Assembly (NCBI RefSeq): GCF_020497125.1 | Contig: NC_059080.1 | Span: 52,021,563-52,085,562 of the forward strand | Reading direction: 5' to 3' | From: Mauremys mutica | Lineage: Eukaryota > Chordata > Testudines > Geoemydidae | Length of the DNA: 64,000 nt | Shown here: positions 1-11,682 of the stretch, in pieces | How the letters are laid out: each line of letters starts with the position of its first letter | How positions within the stretch are numbered: the first letter of the stretch is position 1 | The notes under the pieces: model-generated | Database searches by the model: none | What the model was told of the DNA's origin: nothing | Seen by the model: only the letters and a program-made list of their open reading frames with translations | Made by a program: the position numbers and the translations under genes

Positions 1-904
1 GTTAATGTATTGTTATGGTGAGATTCACACCTCTGCTAATGCATTGCAGTGAGAGTGACTGTGCCTGCTCCCAGCAATGGAGGAGAATGGCCTTTGGATA
101 ACACCACCAGCAGCACGTCTGGCTCTTTCTGGATTTTTGCATGAAAAGGGACTCTTTCCCCACCTCTGATGTGAATAATTACTGATCTGATGGTTATTTT
201 AACATCATTATAGGAGACTCTCAGACTAGTTGGTCATTTACAGATTAGATGTTGCTTACATTGTTCATAACTGATTAAAGTGACAGCTTGGCTTTCACCC
301 AAAACATGGAGCCTCAATTTAGCATAATTTGAATGGAGTGACATAGAGATGGGGGAGGGATTTGTGGGTACTGATAATTTAGTAGTTAATGCTGCTTTTA
401 TTGAACTTTAAAAAGCCTCTGCTGTTGCATATCATTCTTTATGGGGTAATAAACTTTATAGCTTGGGCTGTCCTGTGGGAGTGACTTTTATGAGTCTCTT
501 TCTATCAGGGAGGTTGTTACTAGTCTTGGAAGCAGAGCTGGCTGCAGTTACATCCCTGTGTATCTCAATAATTAAGAGGTCCCAGGACTAGGCCGTATCT
601 TTAGGAAACAAAACAGTACACTCCCAGTGTGAGAGAGGATTTTCTAAACATCATGGAGGACTCCATTTCCATCCATTCCCCCCAAAGCAGAACAATAATT
701 CTAACCTCCACACATGAGATGCTGCTTCCTAGACCACAGGAGCTGGCAGGGTGGATGGAATCACCTTAAAGTGGCTCTGCCTTTTTTCATTAAAAGAGAT
801 TGAAAAGAGCAGGAACAGGCACTTCAGCTGAGGGATCTCTATCCTGTCACCATACTTGTTCATCGTTTAAATAAATCTATTCCGGGACATCTTTGGGAGA
901 TAGG
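1..904. other. No recognised feature
   Basis: AT-rich single-copy-looking sequence. I see no coding frame, RNA gene or repeat I can name. Confidence 0.5.
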
Positions 905-1475
905 GCTACACTACAGTGTCCTCAACATGCTGGTGGCACTCAGCTCTACATCTGTTTTTCAATGGATACTGACAGAGCTGCTTCCCTGCTCTCCCAGTGC
1001 CTGGCAGAGATTACGAAAGCCAACTGATTCAGGCGAAATCCAGACCAAATGGAAGCAATACAGGTCAACAGAGCATAGCACTTGAAAGAATTAGTAAAGC
1101 CTGCTCCCTGCTTCCTCACTTGAAGGTGTCAACTTGCTTACTGTTCAAATGGAAAGTCAGAGAATTCCTTTCTTCTTCCCCAGCAGACCAGATCATTACG
1201 ACTCTTCCTCTTGGATGCAGTCAGACATTATCCCAGTAGTTCATGCTTTTGTTAAGGTGCAACACCTATTGCAAGGTGCCAATCTTGAAGCATGCTCGAA
1301 AGCTCTGGCTAGGGCAAGATTCAACCACCTGCTTCATAGGCTAGTTAGATCAATGAGAGGACATCACACCTGTGCTCCTTGCTTTCTACTGCCTGCTAAT
1401 TCACTTGCAGGTATTGATCAGGAACTTTAAAGCTCCAGTGTATGTGTATCCCAGCTGTCTCAGAGACTGTGGCTT
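905..1475 (+). mobile_element. L2-like LINE fragment (RT C-terminal part), decayed
   Basis: Translating from about 925 gives HA-GG-TQLYICF followed by SLLSQCLAEIT, which resembles the YADD-TQLY region of L2-clade LINE reverse transcriptases with the two Asp changed to Gly. Further on, VVHAFVKVQHLL and ARFNHLLHRLV resemble the conserved region downstream of the catalytic site, with several stops and shifts. It is an old, inactive fragment. The clade assignment is from memory of motif style and could be CR1/L3 instead. Confidence 0.5.
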
Positions 1476-1554
1476 CCCTATACCACCCCATAACAGCTAG
1501 GCTTGTCGGAAATTATTCAACTACTGTGAAGCTTAATGGGATCAGTTATAAAGC

Positions 1555-1925
1555 TAGTCAGGAACCAATATTTTCATTGGGTGGAAAATTCTGGCATTTT
1601 GGGGGAAAAAACTATTCTGAATTAGAACATCAAAAAAGTTCAAAATTTCCCACAAAACAAAACTTTGATTTTGGACCATTAAAACATTTAGTTTCGACTT
1701 CAGCATTTCAAGTACTGTAATTTAATTTTGTTTATCACATATTAAAATATTAAATATACATATTGTGTATATATTTACATACAAATATCAAAACAAAATT
1801 AATCACAATGATAAAGTCAAACCGAAACATTTTGACTTTTTCAGCTGAAAAATGTTGGCGAAATGGATGTTTCCATTAAATGTTTAGTTTTGGATGAAAC
1901 GGAATTTTTCAACCTGCTCTGCTGA
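1555..1925. repeat. AT-rich TTTTC/GAAAA dispersed repeat, copy 1
   Basis: Alternating runs of AAAATTT and TTTCA/TGAAA types, ending in TTTTTCAACCTGCTCTG. The end resembles the AACCAGCTCT terminus of about ten other copies in this window (for example 18134-18433). It is probably a non-autonomous DNA transposon family with inverted ends. Confidence 0.45.
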
Positions 1926-2204
1926 GGGGGCAGGACCTTCTCAGGACCGGGCCCTTGTCTCAGAAATTTGATCTCCCCAGAAATAAATCTGAACCTCAAC
2001 GTGGATTTTTCTCTCCTTCTAAAGTTTTCCAGTAATGGCAGGAGCTGGATTTTCTTGATGTTTAATTGTCTGGATGCTTTCTGATCTCTTGGAGCTTAAG
2101 GGAATGAATTTGCTGCTTTGGAGGGTCACAAACTGAGCTGGTTGTAATTTTTCAGATGACAGATTTATTGAAAAAATGACCTTTCCCCCGCAAATGAATG
2201 CACC

Positions 2205-2372
2205 CCAGTGAGGCAGGGCAGTGCTTTTATCCCCATTCTACAGATGGGGAACTGAGGCACAGAGATCCCAAGTAACTAGCCTAAGATTGTAGAGGAAATC
2301 CAAAACAGAGCTAGGCATTGAACCAGGATGTCCTAAGCCCCAAAGTAATACCCGAGCCATCGGACCATCCTC
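2205..2372 (-). mobile_element. MIR SINE fragment
   Basis: Contains the MIR antisense core: CCCCATTCTACAGATGGGGA, then ACTGAGGCACAGAGA, then a decayed region ending near AACCAGGATGTCC. MIR is an ancient amniote tRNA-derived SINE. Divergence is high, so this is a fossil copy. Confidence 0.8.
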
Positions 2373-3734
2373 CCTCACACTCGGCAAGGATCTCTGCCTT
2401 ATTTTGAAATGCTAATTAAAACACAGACCTGGCCATGTGTAGAGAATCAGACTCCAGCTAGGGTGAGCATTCTCAGAACAATAGCATCCCCATCAAACAC
2501 ACTTCTCAGCTGGCCAGAAAAAAAAATCAGAAGCACATCCACAGATGCAGAAGCAGCCAGGCCACGAGCAGATGCAAATGTTTAAACATCTCCCAGTCAG
2601 GTACCACACAGTTTCAGTCTGTGGCTTGTGGAACATGAATAATTGTGCTGCTGAGCTGAATGGCTCGGGAAATTTCAGGATAGGAGTGTAGGGCTCTTTT
2701 TTTCTCCTCTCATTCCTTCCCTCTGACCGCAGAGTTATCTCTAATGTACTAGCAGAGCTCTGTTTCCTAGTCCTGTGGCTTCCAGCTCATTTGTCAAAGA
2801 GATAGATCTTTATGAAAGACTGTTAGCAGGGCATTTACTTCCCATTCCTCATCCTGAGCTGTCATCACCTTCCAAGATTAATTAAGGAAAAAGAAAAGAC
2901 ATCTTGTCTCCCTTTTGTTTTTTCTTTCCCTTTCTTTTTACAGCCCCTTTCTCTCCATTCAGGCAGGGAATAAGTCTATGAAATAAGACAACACACAATC
3001 TAGGATTATTTCCCTTCCTCTCTTGTGGGCAATATATCTTTTTTTTTTTTTTTTTTGTAAATGGAAGTGGTGGGAGATCTTCATTCGGAAAAATCAATTT
3101 TCTCAAGTGGCCTCAGCTGCTAAAGCCAAGCAAGGAAACATCTCAAATTCATTGACTTATATCATTGCAAATGCCTGTTGCAGACTTGCAACCACAATCT
3201 CTCAGGTCAGTGTCCTGTCCCCAAATTCCATGCAGATTTATACAGCACGTTTCCCTGCCATTCACTGTGTAACCAAATGTTTGCATTTCTTTTTTAAAAG
3301 CAGTTTATTCTGACAGCACTTAGTCCTTCTCACAGGCAATCCCACTGCCACCAGACTATTTTGGGGGTCTGTCTTCATGGCATAGTTAACTCGTGTTGTC
3401 AAGTTATCCCTTCTGAGTTAGCCTCGCTCAAATGCAAGCAGCCATGCAGTGACAGAACACTTGAGTTGCTGCGTGTGCACGGGCGCTGCACTCGCTCACG
3501 TGTGGCACTAAGAGTTCGGGGGGCATAGCCCATGGTTCTTAGTGCGGCTGTAAGAGAAGTCACTCTATAATTTGTTCCCAGTGAATCGTGGAAGTTGTCT
3601 GTCCACTCTTGGCACAAAGTGAGAATTGTGGGAAGGCCCTGGATGACTAGCAGTACTAAAATGGGGCTAGCCTTACATCCAGACTAGAGCAGTTGTGCTA
3701 GCAGCTTGAGTGTTAGCAGCACTAGAGTTTAGCC
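2373..3734. other. No gene recognised; contains an 18-base T run
   Basis: Mostly anonymous sequence. A pure T run lies at 3039-3056. The stretch 3385-3720 is richer in CpG and may be an unrecognised repeat, but I can name no family. Confidence 0.4.
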
Positions 3735-4032
3735 AGTAGTCCCCGGTGCAGGGGTGCCAGAATGGGGGGAGAGGGACAGGGGGTCATGAGTCCCCCACTT
3801 TTTACCGGCCCTAAGGGCAAGTGACAGCGGGAGGAGCCGGAGACAAACAAATGAGGGGGTGGGGTCTTGGGGGGAAGAGGCAACACAGGAGCGGAGCCTT
3901 GGAGGAAGAGGTGGTGCCTGGGCAGGGTCTTTGGGGAATGGGTGGCACAGGTGGGCGAGGCCACAGTTTGGGCACCTGTGGACCCCCACTTTTAGGGCGC
4001 TTCTGCCGCTCCTGCCCTGGTGGGCCAGCTAA
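3735..4032. repeat. GC-rich dispersed repeat, family not identified
   Basis: G-rich strand with repeated GGTGGGGTCTTGGGG-type phrases, starting near GGTGCAGGGGTGCCAGAA and ending near CTTCTGCCGCTCCTGCCC. Composition is sharply different from both flanks. It reads like a non-autonomous interspersed repeat, but I found no clear target duplication. Confidence 0.35.
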
Positions 4033-4414
4033 TTAATGTTAAAAGCACCACTGCACACCAGTGTGTGGTCTGTTTTAAAAAATAAGTGCAGATAGGTTCT
4101 TTTTTACATTAAACTATGCCTCCTCAGAGGAAAATACCATTTCCAAGCACTTTGTATGGGACCAGTTGAAAGTATCTTATCAGACTTAGGCCAGAGGTTA
4201 ACCATGGCACGTGAGTGACATGGAAAGGACAGTCAGACTATGGCCTGGTCATTGAGTGACAAACTGGTTCACCCCCCAGTAGTGCCATGGCAACTGGTCC
4301 ATTAGGCCGCAGTTCTGTGGTCTGATTTAGAAATGGGCATAGGTGAGGAATTTGTACTGCAGGGTGCACCCACAATGTACCGATATCTCCATCAATTTAT
4401 ATCCTGGACGCTAA

Positions 4415-4655
4415 GGCCTGAGCGACACTGAAAAGTTACATCAGCGTAGCTGCATTGGTGAGGTGTGTGAAACATACCCCTTCCCCCCCAGTGTAGATGC
4501 AGCTATGTCACCGGGAGGGCTTCTGTCGACACAGAGCTAACTTCCTTTGGGGAGCTCGTCATCCTACACTGAGCAACACCTTCTCTGTTTGTGTGGGAGG
4601 CAGCTACACAATAGGGCTATGATGGCATATAGTCTCTATAGTGTAAACATACTCA
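4415..4655. mobile_element. PIF/Harbinger-type MITE, decayed
   Basis: Preceded by TAA (4412-4414) and starting GGCCTGAGCGACACTGA, close to the GGCCTGGTCTACACTA end of the full element at 54526. The other end reads AGTGTAAACATACTC, a degenerate inverted copy. No coding capacity. Confidence 0.5.
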
Positions 4656-6549
4656 TAGCAGCTGCAAGCGTATCCAGTGCCAGAGATCACAAAGCAAACC
4701 ATTGAGACAGTTCTGGAGGCTGCTTTTTGCCCACTGACTCATACAGATGAAGATCATGGACTACAATTCACATCCTCTAGGCTTCAAGCACCCATGAACA
4801 TTTGATGCCTCTACCCAGCCCACAGGGCATCTCCTGCAAGTCAGTAGTGATGCATCACATTTAACTGTATGGCGAAGGAGAAATTATAAATCCATATGTT
4901 ACATGGCTCATCTTCTGAGGCAGCACTATAATTAATGGTGCCTCTTACTCCCTACAACCCACAGGCTCATTACCGGTCTCTTTTCTTGCAGGCAAGGAAC
5001 TGAATCTCCTATTTTGCCAGCTCTGAGTGCCAGTAATGGAATAAAACCCACAAGTGAAGATATGCAGGAGAGAAAAGAGTGCAAGATGAAAGGGTGTTTG
5101 ACCAATGCAAAGGAGTTTTCTGGGCAGATCTATGAGCAATTGACTGGGCTCAGTCCACTCCAGACACATCCCAACTCTCAGAATGCACTTACCAGCAGAT
5201 TAATTACATCGTAACATTAACTATTAAGAGCATCCCTACTGAATAAAGACCAGAAGCTTGGAGCAAACATAAGCTGTAGCTTCAGATGGGTCCCCCATTC
5301 CAGCTGCCAGAACATCTAGCCTTCAGCGGATCCATCATACACCCCCTAATTTTCACGACTGTAGCTACACAATCAGGATGACTTGGAAAGAAGGAGAATA
5401 TAGTGATTGAAGTTTAGAAATCATTAGAATGAATGGATTAGAAGGATCAGCCAGCAGGGGCCATTAACCAGGAAGTGAAGTGTTGTTTCCACTGGTAGCT
5501 CTGTACTGGAATTCAAGTATAGTTGTGTATGCTAGTTGCCCATGCACAGCATCTTGTGTATGGTATTAACCACTGCATAACCATCACACGATCCTGAATA
5601 CAACACTTGCAGTAGCTTTGGTTATTTTCTTCCTTTCTGAAATTGTTCATGTCCCAGCTGTGTGACTGGACTAATACTTAAAATGCTGAACCATGCTAGC
5701 TAACCTTTGCCTGATATAATGTCTCTAATGGTACCCGGGAGGTACAAACCATGTTGCAGAATTCTCCCAGATTATATTATTAATTTACTCTATTCGCTTG
5801 GTGTCTTTGTTTTTTTGTGGCTGGTGTTTTGTTTTTCCTCTGTTGTACAGTGCCCTCGATACTGTCCAAGGAGGCGTAGTGATGAGGGAAGGCAATGCAA
5901 TATGTCACACAGTGAAATAAAGCAAACTTGGGCACAAAACTATGTCTTGACAGGTAGGGATTTAAAACACAGGAAATGGGAACTCACTAAAGGTGTCTGG
6001 CTGGTTTCCACAGAGAACTCCAGGCCGTGGGAGGCTACTCTATTCTGGTCCTTATACTGCCTGCCTCATCAGGGTATCTGAGCACCTCCCAGTGCAACAG
6101 CGCTAATATCTATTACCTGTGGCTCATTCTATTTCAAGTTTTCCCCGGGGGAGAACTGTGTGTGTAGCGTTGTGTTTTGTTTACGTAGGGTTTTTTTACA
6201 TGTCCACACTGCTGTGTTTCTGGTAGAGAAGGCAGGTCAAAGATGTGTGCCTTGCACTTGGAGTGGGAGGTGGGGCACTCTGGGGATGGCCCTCAGGTGT
6301 GATGGGAGTTCTTTCCACAGTCACAGACCAACCCTCAAGAAAGCTCTGTTTCCTGCACAGATGTATTTAGCCTTAGGGCAGAAAGTTCCATTAAACCTGA
6401 AGAGCGGAGTTGCCAACCATGGCAATGGAGCACCTTGGAGATAAGTATTGAGACCTTGATCTTGATTCACTATTCTATGAAAACCAGTGTAGGAAGTAGA
6501 AGACAGACGTGATCGGCTTATGGTAGCCTGAGGAAATGTTCTGCAGTGT
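4656..6549. other. No recognised feature
   Basis: Anonymous sequence of moderate AT content. Open frames here (the longest about 124 codons at 5707-6081) show no motif I recognise and no supporting splice or poly(A) context. Confidence 0.45.
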
Positions 6550-7600
6550 TGTGCACTAGTTGGAATTTCCTGAGTGCTGAAGGCTTCATGGCCCGGTATA
6601 TCACATTTGTGTAGTCTAGCTGGGAGCTGATGAAGGCATGAATAACTGAGGACAGGTCATGGTCTATCAGGATGGGATGGAGTCTCCTAGTCAATTAGAG
6701 ATGGCAGAAGGTGTCACTCATGGATGGCCACTATCTGACAGCTTAGTGAGGAATTCAGGAGTGCTCCTAAATGTGGATGGAACAGACCAATTGTGGGCAT
6801 GCCTTCATCCAAAAGAGACTGCACTGTGGCTGTGAATTCTTCAAAGTGCTTTCTCTGCCCACCAGCAGAGCTCTGTCTTGCTCAGCTTCAGTTTTGGCCT
6901 GCTGTACTTGATCCATGGGCTGATCTCATGCAAGCACTGACCCACCGTGGTGGTAGTGGTATGGTCATATGTGATGAAGGGTCACTAGATAGAACTGTGT
7001 GTCATCTACATATTACTGCCACTTGAATCCATATCGTCTGACCAGTTCATCTAGTGGCTGCATGTAGATGCTGCATAGGAATGGAGAGAACTGATTCTTG
7101 TGGGACGCCAGAAGTGAATGGTCTAGAGGTGGAGGTACAGTTTCCCCACTATGTATTGGATGTGTCCCTCGAGGAAGGACAACCATTTTAGCACATTCCC
7201 CTAGATCCCTACCACCTCTCTCAGGCGAGATAGAAGCATCTCATGGTCAACAGCATCAAATACTGCGGAGAAGTCCAGGAGAATGAGAATCAATGTCCAC
7301 CCTTTATCCATTGACCGGATATCATCCATCAGTGCCACTACAGTCCTTCACATTCTGTGTCCTTATCTGAATGCTGATTGTTCTGGGTCCAGCAGATGAG
7401 TTTGTAGGAGGCCTTTGGCTAGCTTCTCTGAGCTTGCTTGGAAATGGAAGGTTTGACACTGGAAGGCTGGCAAGAACTGATGTATCCAGGGTGGGTTTCT
7501 TCAGCGTTGGTTGGACTAATGTGTGTATGGAGGAGGAAGGGAGGAGTCCTTCACTGAAATGAGGCATTGGCTTTTCTAATTAGAAGTGCACCCATTGCTT
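6550..7600 (-). mobile_element. L2-like LINE fragment (RT domain), decayed
   Basis: On the minus strand 7287-7207 reads LILLDFSAVFDAVDHEMLL, the RT motif holding the first catalytic Asp (F-D-A-V-D-H), in the wording typical of L2-clade LINEs. Upstream DDIRSMDKGW also fits. Stops and frameshifts are frequent, and no 3' end with a poly(A) tail is evident. It is a long but dead copy. Confidence 0.6.
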
Positions 7601-8031
7601 ATGATTCTTTCACCAGCCAGGAAGGACTGGGTTGAGAGACCGTTAGGGTGTTGAGGGGTGAATATACTGACCTTTGGGTATGAAGGAAAGCAGTTGGGTG
7701 GCCATTGTATGGGGCAGCAGATCCATGCTCTTTGAGAAGTCTTCCAAAAGGTTGGTGATCTTTTCTGTGGGATAACTGTAAGTCTGAGGAAACTGAGGAA
7801 AATATAATTAAAATCCCTCCTAGAAGCCTCACTCCTGCCATTTTGCCTATGAGAAGTGAGTGGGGAGAAGAGGGAGGGAAAGCCCCAAAGTTAACAGAAG
7901 CATCACCTGCCTTCCTGAGGGATGATCTCATCATTGTCACCCCCTCACTGATATGTGCACTGGAAACACTGCTGTTTGCTGTGAGGGTGGGGGGAATCAG
8001 GGTGATTGCACACCCATCCCTCTGGCCCATT
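7601..8031. other. No recognised feature; left flank of the Gypsy insertion
   Basis: May continue the LINE fragment to its left, but I see no clear RT or endonuclease motif. The last bases before the LTR are CCCTC (8032-8036). Confidence 0.35.
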
Positions 8032-8036
8032 CCCTC

Positions 8037-8227
8037 TGTTATATCCTTGGGGCAGCCGATGTAGGAAGCAATCACTTGAGGCCAGAGAGCAGGCAGCTAA
8101 CCAAAACCTCCATTTTATTTACATATCTACAGAGAGCTTCTCAGCCGGTTGAAACCGGTTGAGCTAACCCATAATAATCTAACTCAGTTGCCATAGCAAC
8201 AAAACCATGACAACCAAATACACAACA
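8037..8227 (-). repeat. 3' LTR of the Gypsy element
   Basis: Downstream LTR, 191 bp, identical to the 5' LTR except at one position. The AATAAA poly(A) signal (TTTATT on plus at 8114-8119) and the GTTGCCATAGCAAC palindrome (8187-8200) are present. Confidence 0.95.
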
Positions 8228-8243
8228 TATTCCTCCCCCCCTA
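8228..8243 (-). promoter_or_regulatory. Polypurine tract
   Basis: On the minus strand the bases directly before the 3' LTR read TTAGGGGGGGAGGAATA. This purine run would prime plus-strand DNA synthesis. Confidence 0.85.
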
Positions 8244-8358
8244 ATAAGAACATCCCCTAAATAAAACACACACTAGACTAGAGAAGGAGGGTAGACTGCC
8301 TCCATTCCCGGCTAAACCCTGGGGATTATTTTGCCCCATAACCGTGGGTTCGCCCTAG

Positions 8359-11300
8359 CTAAAGATCCAGCCGATGAGGAGGCCTTCTGTCTCTAGGTGG
8401 ATTACGGCGAACGACTGGTGTTATTGCACCCGAAAGCACTAGGGGCTCAGGGTCCGCAGCACGAACAGGTGAGGAGGTGGTATCAGCTCGTGCTGGGCAA
8501 AGGGGTATCTCAGCCGCCGGCAGTAATGGAGGAGAACAGTCAGAAACAGGTGACTCGTGATTCGATCCCTCACCAGAAGAGGTGAAGTCAGACCCCTCAA
8601 CTGCAGATGGGTCCTGAGGACTGGCATGACCTGGCAACAGCTGATCTACATGTCGCCGCCAGGTAAGATTCTCTGCAGTCCGGACTGTGTAGGAAACAGG
8701 TCCTGTTTGAGTGATGACTGTGGCCGGAACCCATTTAGCTCTGGAAGTATAATTCCGAGCCAAAACTGGCTGTCCCGGGCTAAAGGTTCGGTCTTTTGCT
8801 CTGGGTGCCCGTCTGATGACTTGATATTGCTGCTGATGTTGCACAATTTGTCGGGGTTCAGAAGGTTTCAGCAGATCAAAGCAAGTGCGCAGCTGTCGTC
8901 CCATCATTAGAAAGGCCGGAGGTGCGTGGGTCGTAGCATGAGGTGTGTTTCTGTAGGAAAGTAAAAAGGTATCCAGACGCTTTTGAATGGAGTGTTGTCC
9001 CCTTGCTGATTTCAAAGCGTTTTTCATTGTCTGCACAAATCTTTCAGCTAATCCGTTGGTGGACGGATGATATGGTGCTGACGTGATGTGGTGTATCCCA
9101 TTTGCTTTCATAAAATTTTGAAATTCCTGAGAAACGAACTGCGGTCCGTTGTCGCTCACAAGTTGTTCTGGCAGACCAAAACGACTAAAGAGTCCTCGTA
9201 GTTTTTGGATAGTACTCTCTGCAGAAGTGGACTGCATTATAGAGACTTCTGGCCATTTAGAATGGGCATCTATTGCCACCAAGAACATGCTTCCTTCAAG
9301 GGGGCCAGCAAAGTCAACGTGAATACGTTGCCACGGGTTTTCAGGCCAGTCCCATGGGTGTAGGGGTGCCCACTGGGGTGCATTCCTCACACCCTGACAT
9401 GACATACAAGCTTTTGCCTTCTCTTCAATAGCGCTGTCCAGTCCAGGCCACCAAAAATAGCTTCGTGCAATTTCCTTCATGCGCACTATTCCACAGTGAC
9501 CGGAATGTAGCTGTTCTAACATCTGTGATCTCAGTGGTGGTGGAATAATGACACGTCTCCCCCACAACAAACAACCAGATTGGACCGATAACTCCGTCCG
9601 CTTGGACATGTAGGGAACAAGGTCGGATGAGACCGGAGAGGTTTGTCGAGATGTTCCATGCATCACCAGGTCCATAACGTGGGACAATACTGGGTCAACG
9701 CGAGTTGCCTTCTTTATCTGAGTAGCAGTGATGGGTGTATTCTCTACCTGTTCAAAGTAGAAGATTTCCTTGTGGGCACTATCTTGGTGTTTGACCGGCA
9801 AAGGCAACCTTGAGAGGCCATCTGCATTGCCGTGTAGAGTGGATTTCCGATATTTGATTTCATATGTGTGTGCTGAAAGTAACAATGCCCAACGTTGCAT
9901 ACGACTAGCAGCTAATGGGGGAATGCCTGTGTAAGGTCCAAAAATTGATGTCAGAGGTCGATGGTCTGTGAGAAGAGTAAATTTTCGCCCAAACAGGTAC
10001 TGATGAAACTTCCGAATTCCAAAAACAATTCCTAATGCCTCACGTTCGATTTGGGCGTAGTTAGTTTCTGCTTTGCTTAGAGTGCGTGAAGCAAAAGCAA
10101 TAGGTCTCTCTTCTCCTGAAGGCATAATATGTGACACGACTGCTCCCACTCCATAAGGGGAGGCATCGCAGGCCAATTGCAGTGGTAAGGATGGATCAAA
10201 GTGCGTTAGAACTTCAGAATTTAGCAATGCATCCTTAGCTTTGTTAAACGCAACATCACAGGCTTCAGTCCACTTCCAGGCCTTGTTCTGCACAAGAAGC
10301 TCATGAAGTGGTTTTAGCAGTGTGGCTAACTGTGAGATGAACTTTCCATAATAGTTCAGGAGTCCTAGAAACGAGCGCAGCTGGCTTACATTTCGAGGTG
10401 GGGGAGCCTCCACAATAGCTTTAACTTTTGCAGGGTCCTTATGAAGACCTGCAGAATCAATGATGTGACCCAAATATTCAACAGAGGGCTTGAAGAATTC
10501 ACACTTGTCTTTGCGAACTCGTAGGCCATACTCTTCCAGTCTTTGTAGGGTAGCCTCTAAATTCTTTAAGTGATCCTCTTCATTTCTTCCAGTGACCAGG
10601 ATATCATCCAGATAGCACTGAACTCCTGACAAGCCACACAAGATCTGGTCCATAGCCCTCTGGAACAGGGCGGGAGCAGATGTTATTCCGAAGGGTAGAC
10701 GACAGTATCGATAAAGCCCCTTATGGGTCACAATAGTCAACAGCTCTTGGGACTTTTCATCGACGTGCATCTGTAAATATGCTTGACTCAGATCAATCTT
10801 ACTGAACTTTTGTCCCCCAGCCAGGCCCGCGAAGAGGTCATCGATGCGGGGAAGAGGGTATTGCTCTGCACACAACACTGGGTTGACAGTGACTTTAAAA
10901 TCACCGCAAATCCGGAGAGAGCCATCTTTCTTCATGATTGGAACGATAGGAGTGGCCCATGAGCTATGGGTAACTGGTATTAGGACTCCATTGGTGACCA
11001 GGCGCTCCAGGTCTGCTTCAACTTTTGGCCTGATGGCATATGGCACAGTTCGGGCTTTCAGATATTTTGGTGGACTGCCAGGTTTAATGTTCAATGTCAC
11101 AGTGATTCCCTTCATACTTCCCAAATCATCTCCAAAAACAGCAGCATGTTTCCTTAGTATAGGGGTTAGACTGGTTTCTTCCTTAGTCAACCGGTGCACT
11201 TCTGCCCAGTTCAGTTGAATCTTCCCAAGCCAAGACCTACCCATTAAAGCTGGGTAGTTACCTCTCACCACAAACAGTGGCAATTTAGCCACCTGTCCAT

Positions 11301-11682
11301 TGAGCTCCACCTTAACATCAATAGTGCCCAGCATAGGCACAGCTTCTCCCGTATACGTCTTCAGAACAGTTTTTGTTGCCTTAAGCGGAAGATGCTGTAG
11401 CTTTTCTTTATACACAGTCTCGGAGATCAGTGAGACGGCTGCACCGGTGTCCAGTTCCATGCGTATACGTTTGCCATCCAATAACGGGATAACCCAGTAT
11501 TCATGTGAGCCCATTGCCAAAGACAAAACATGCAGTGGCACTTCCTCTTGCGATGAGGTGTCACCTTGATCATCCTGGGTCTGCTCTAGGGTATGCAGGG
11601 TTCCTCTTTTTGTCGGCCAGACCACAGGCCTCTTTTTCTTTTGTTTACAGGCACACTCAATGTGTCCCTTTTTGCCACAGTG
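8359..11682 (-). CDS. pol: Pol polyprotein: protease, RT, RNase H, integrase
   Basis: Open frame of about 1107 codons, continuous with gag across one TGA and with no ATG at its start, so expression depends on reading past the stop. Counting from GTG at 11625: aspartic protease DTGA at about residue 59; RT with YLDD near 338; RNase H ACDASPYGVG near 485 and TDHRPL further on; integrase zinc-binding HSGHCG...CMSCQ near 705-745; integrase catalytic Asp in HVDFAGP near 767, Asp in SDNGPQF near 822, and Glu in NGLAERF near 857. Integrase after RNase H marks it as Ty3/Gypsy. Length is normal and no further stop or frameshift is seen. The C-terminus is basic and Pro-rich without a chromodomain. Confidence 0.95.
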   Translation of the reverse strand, partial: HCGKKGHIECACKQKKKRPVVWPTKRGTLHTLEQTQDDQGDTSSQEEVPLHVLSLAMGSHEYWVIPLLDGKRIRMELDTGAAVSLISETVYKEKLQHLPLKATKTVLKTYTGEAVPMLGTIDVKVELNGQVAKLPLFVVRGNYPALMGRSWLGKIQLNWAEVHRLTKEETSLTPILRKHAAVFGDDLGSMKGITVTLNIKPGSPPKYLKARTVPYAIRPKVEADLERLVTNGVLIPVTHSSWATPIVPIMKKDGSLRICGDFKVTVNPVLCAEQYPLPRIDDLFAGLAGGQKFSKIDLSQAYLQMHVDEKSQELLTIVTHKGLYRYCRLPFGITSAPALFQRAMDQILCGLSGVQCYLDDILVTGRNEEDHLKNLEATLQRLEEYGLRVRKDKCEFFKPSVEYLGHIIDSAGLHKDPAKVKAIVEAPPPRNVSQLRSFLGLLNYYGKFISQLATLLKPLHELLVQNKAWKWTEACDVAFNKAKDALLNSEVLTHFDPSLPLQLACDASPYGVGAVVSHIMPSGEERPIAFASRTLSKAETNYAQIEREALGIVFGIRKFHQYLFGRKFTLLTDHRPLTSIFGPYTGIPPLAASRMQRWALLLSAHTYEIKYRKSTLHGNADGLSRLPLPVKHQDSAHKEIFYFEQVENTPITATQIKKATRVDPVLSHVMDLVMHGTSRQTSPVSSDLVPYMSKRTELSVQSGCLLWGRRVIIPPPLRSQMLEQLHSGHCGIVRMKEIARSYFWWPGLDSAIEEKAKACMSCQGVRNAPQWAPLHPWDWPENPWQRIHVDFAGPLEGSMFLVAIDAHSKWPEVSIMQSTSAESTIQKLRGLFSRFGLPEQLVSDNGPQFVSQEFQNFMKANGIHHITSAPYHPSTNGLAERFVQTMKNALKSARGQHSIQKRLDTFLLSYRNTPHATTHAPPAFLMMGRQLRTCFDLLKPSEPRQIVQHQQQYQVIRRAPRAKDRTFSPGQPVLARNYTSRAKWVPATVITQTGPVSYTVRTAENLTWRRHVDQLLPGHASPQDPSAVEGSDFTSSGEGSNHESPVSDCSPPLLPAAEIPLCPARADTTSSPVRAADPEPLVLSGAITPVVRRNPPRDRRPPHRLDL

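Noticed and set aside
5707..6081. 124-codon frame
   Set aside because: No recognisable motif, no splice or poly(A) support, plain AT-rich context.
10844..11218. Plus-strand frames inside the Gypsy element
   Set aside because: Shadows of pol on the opposite strand.
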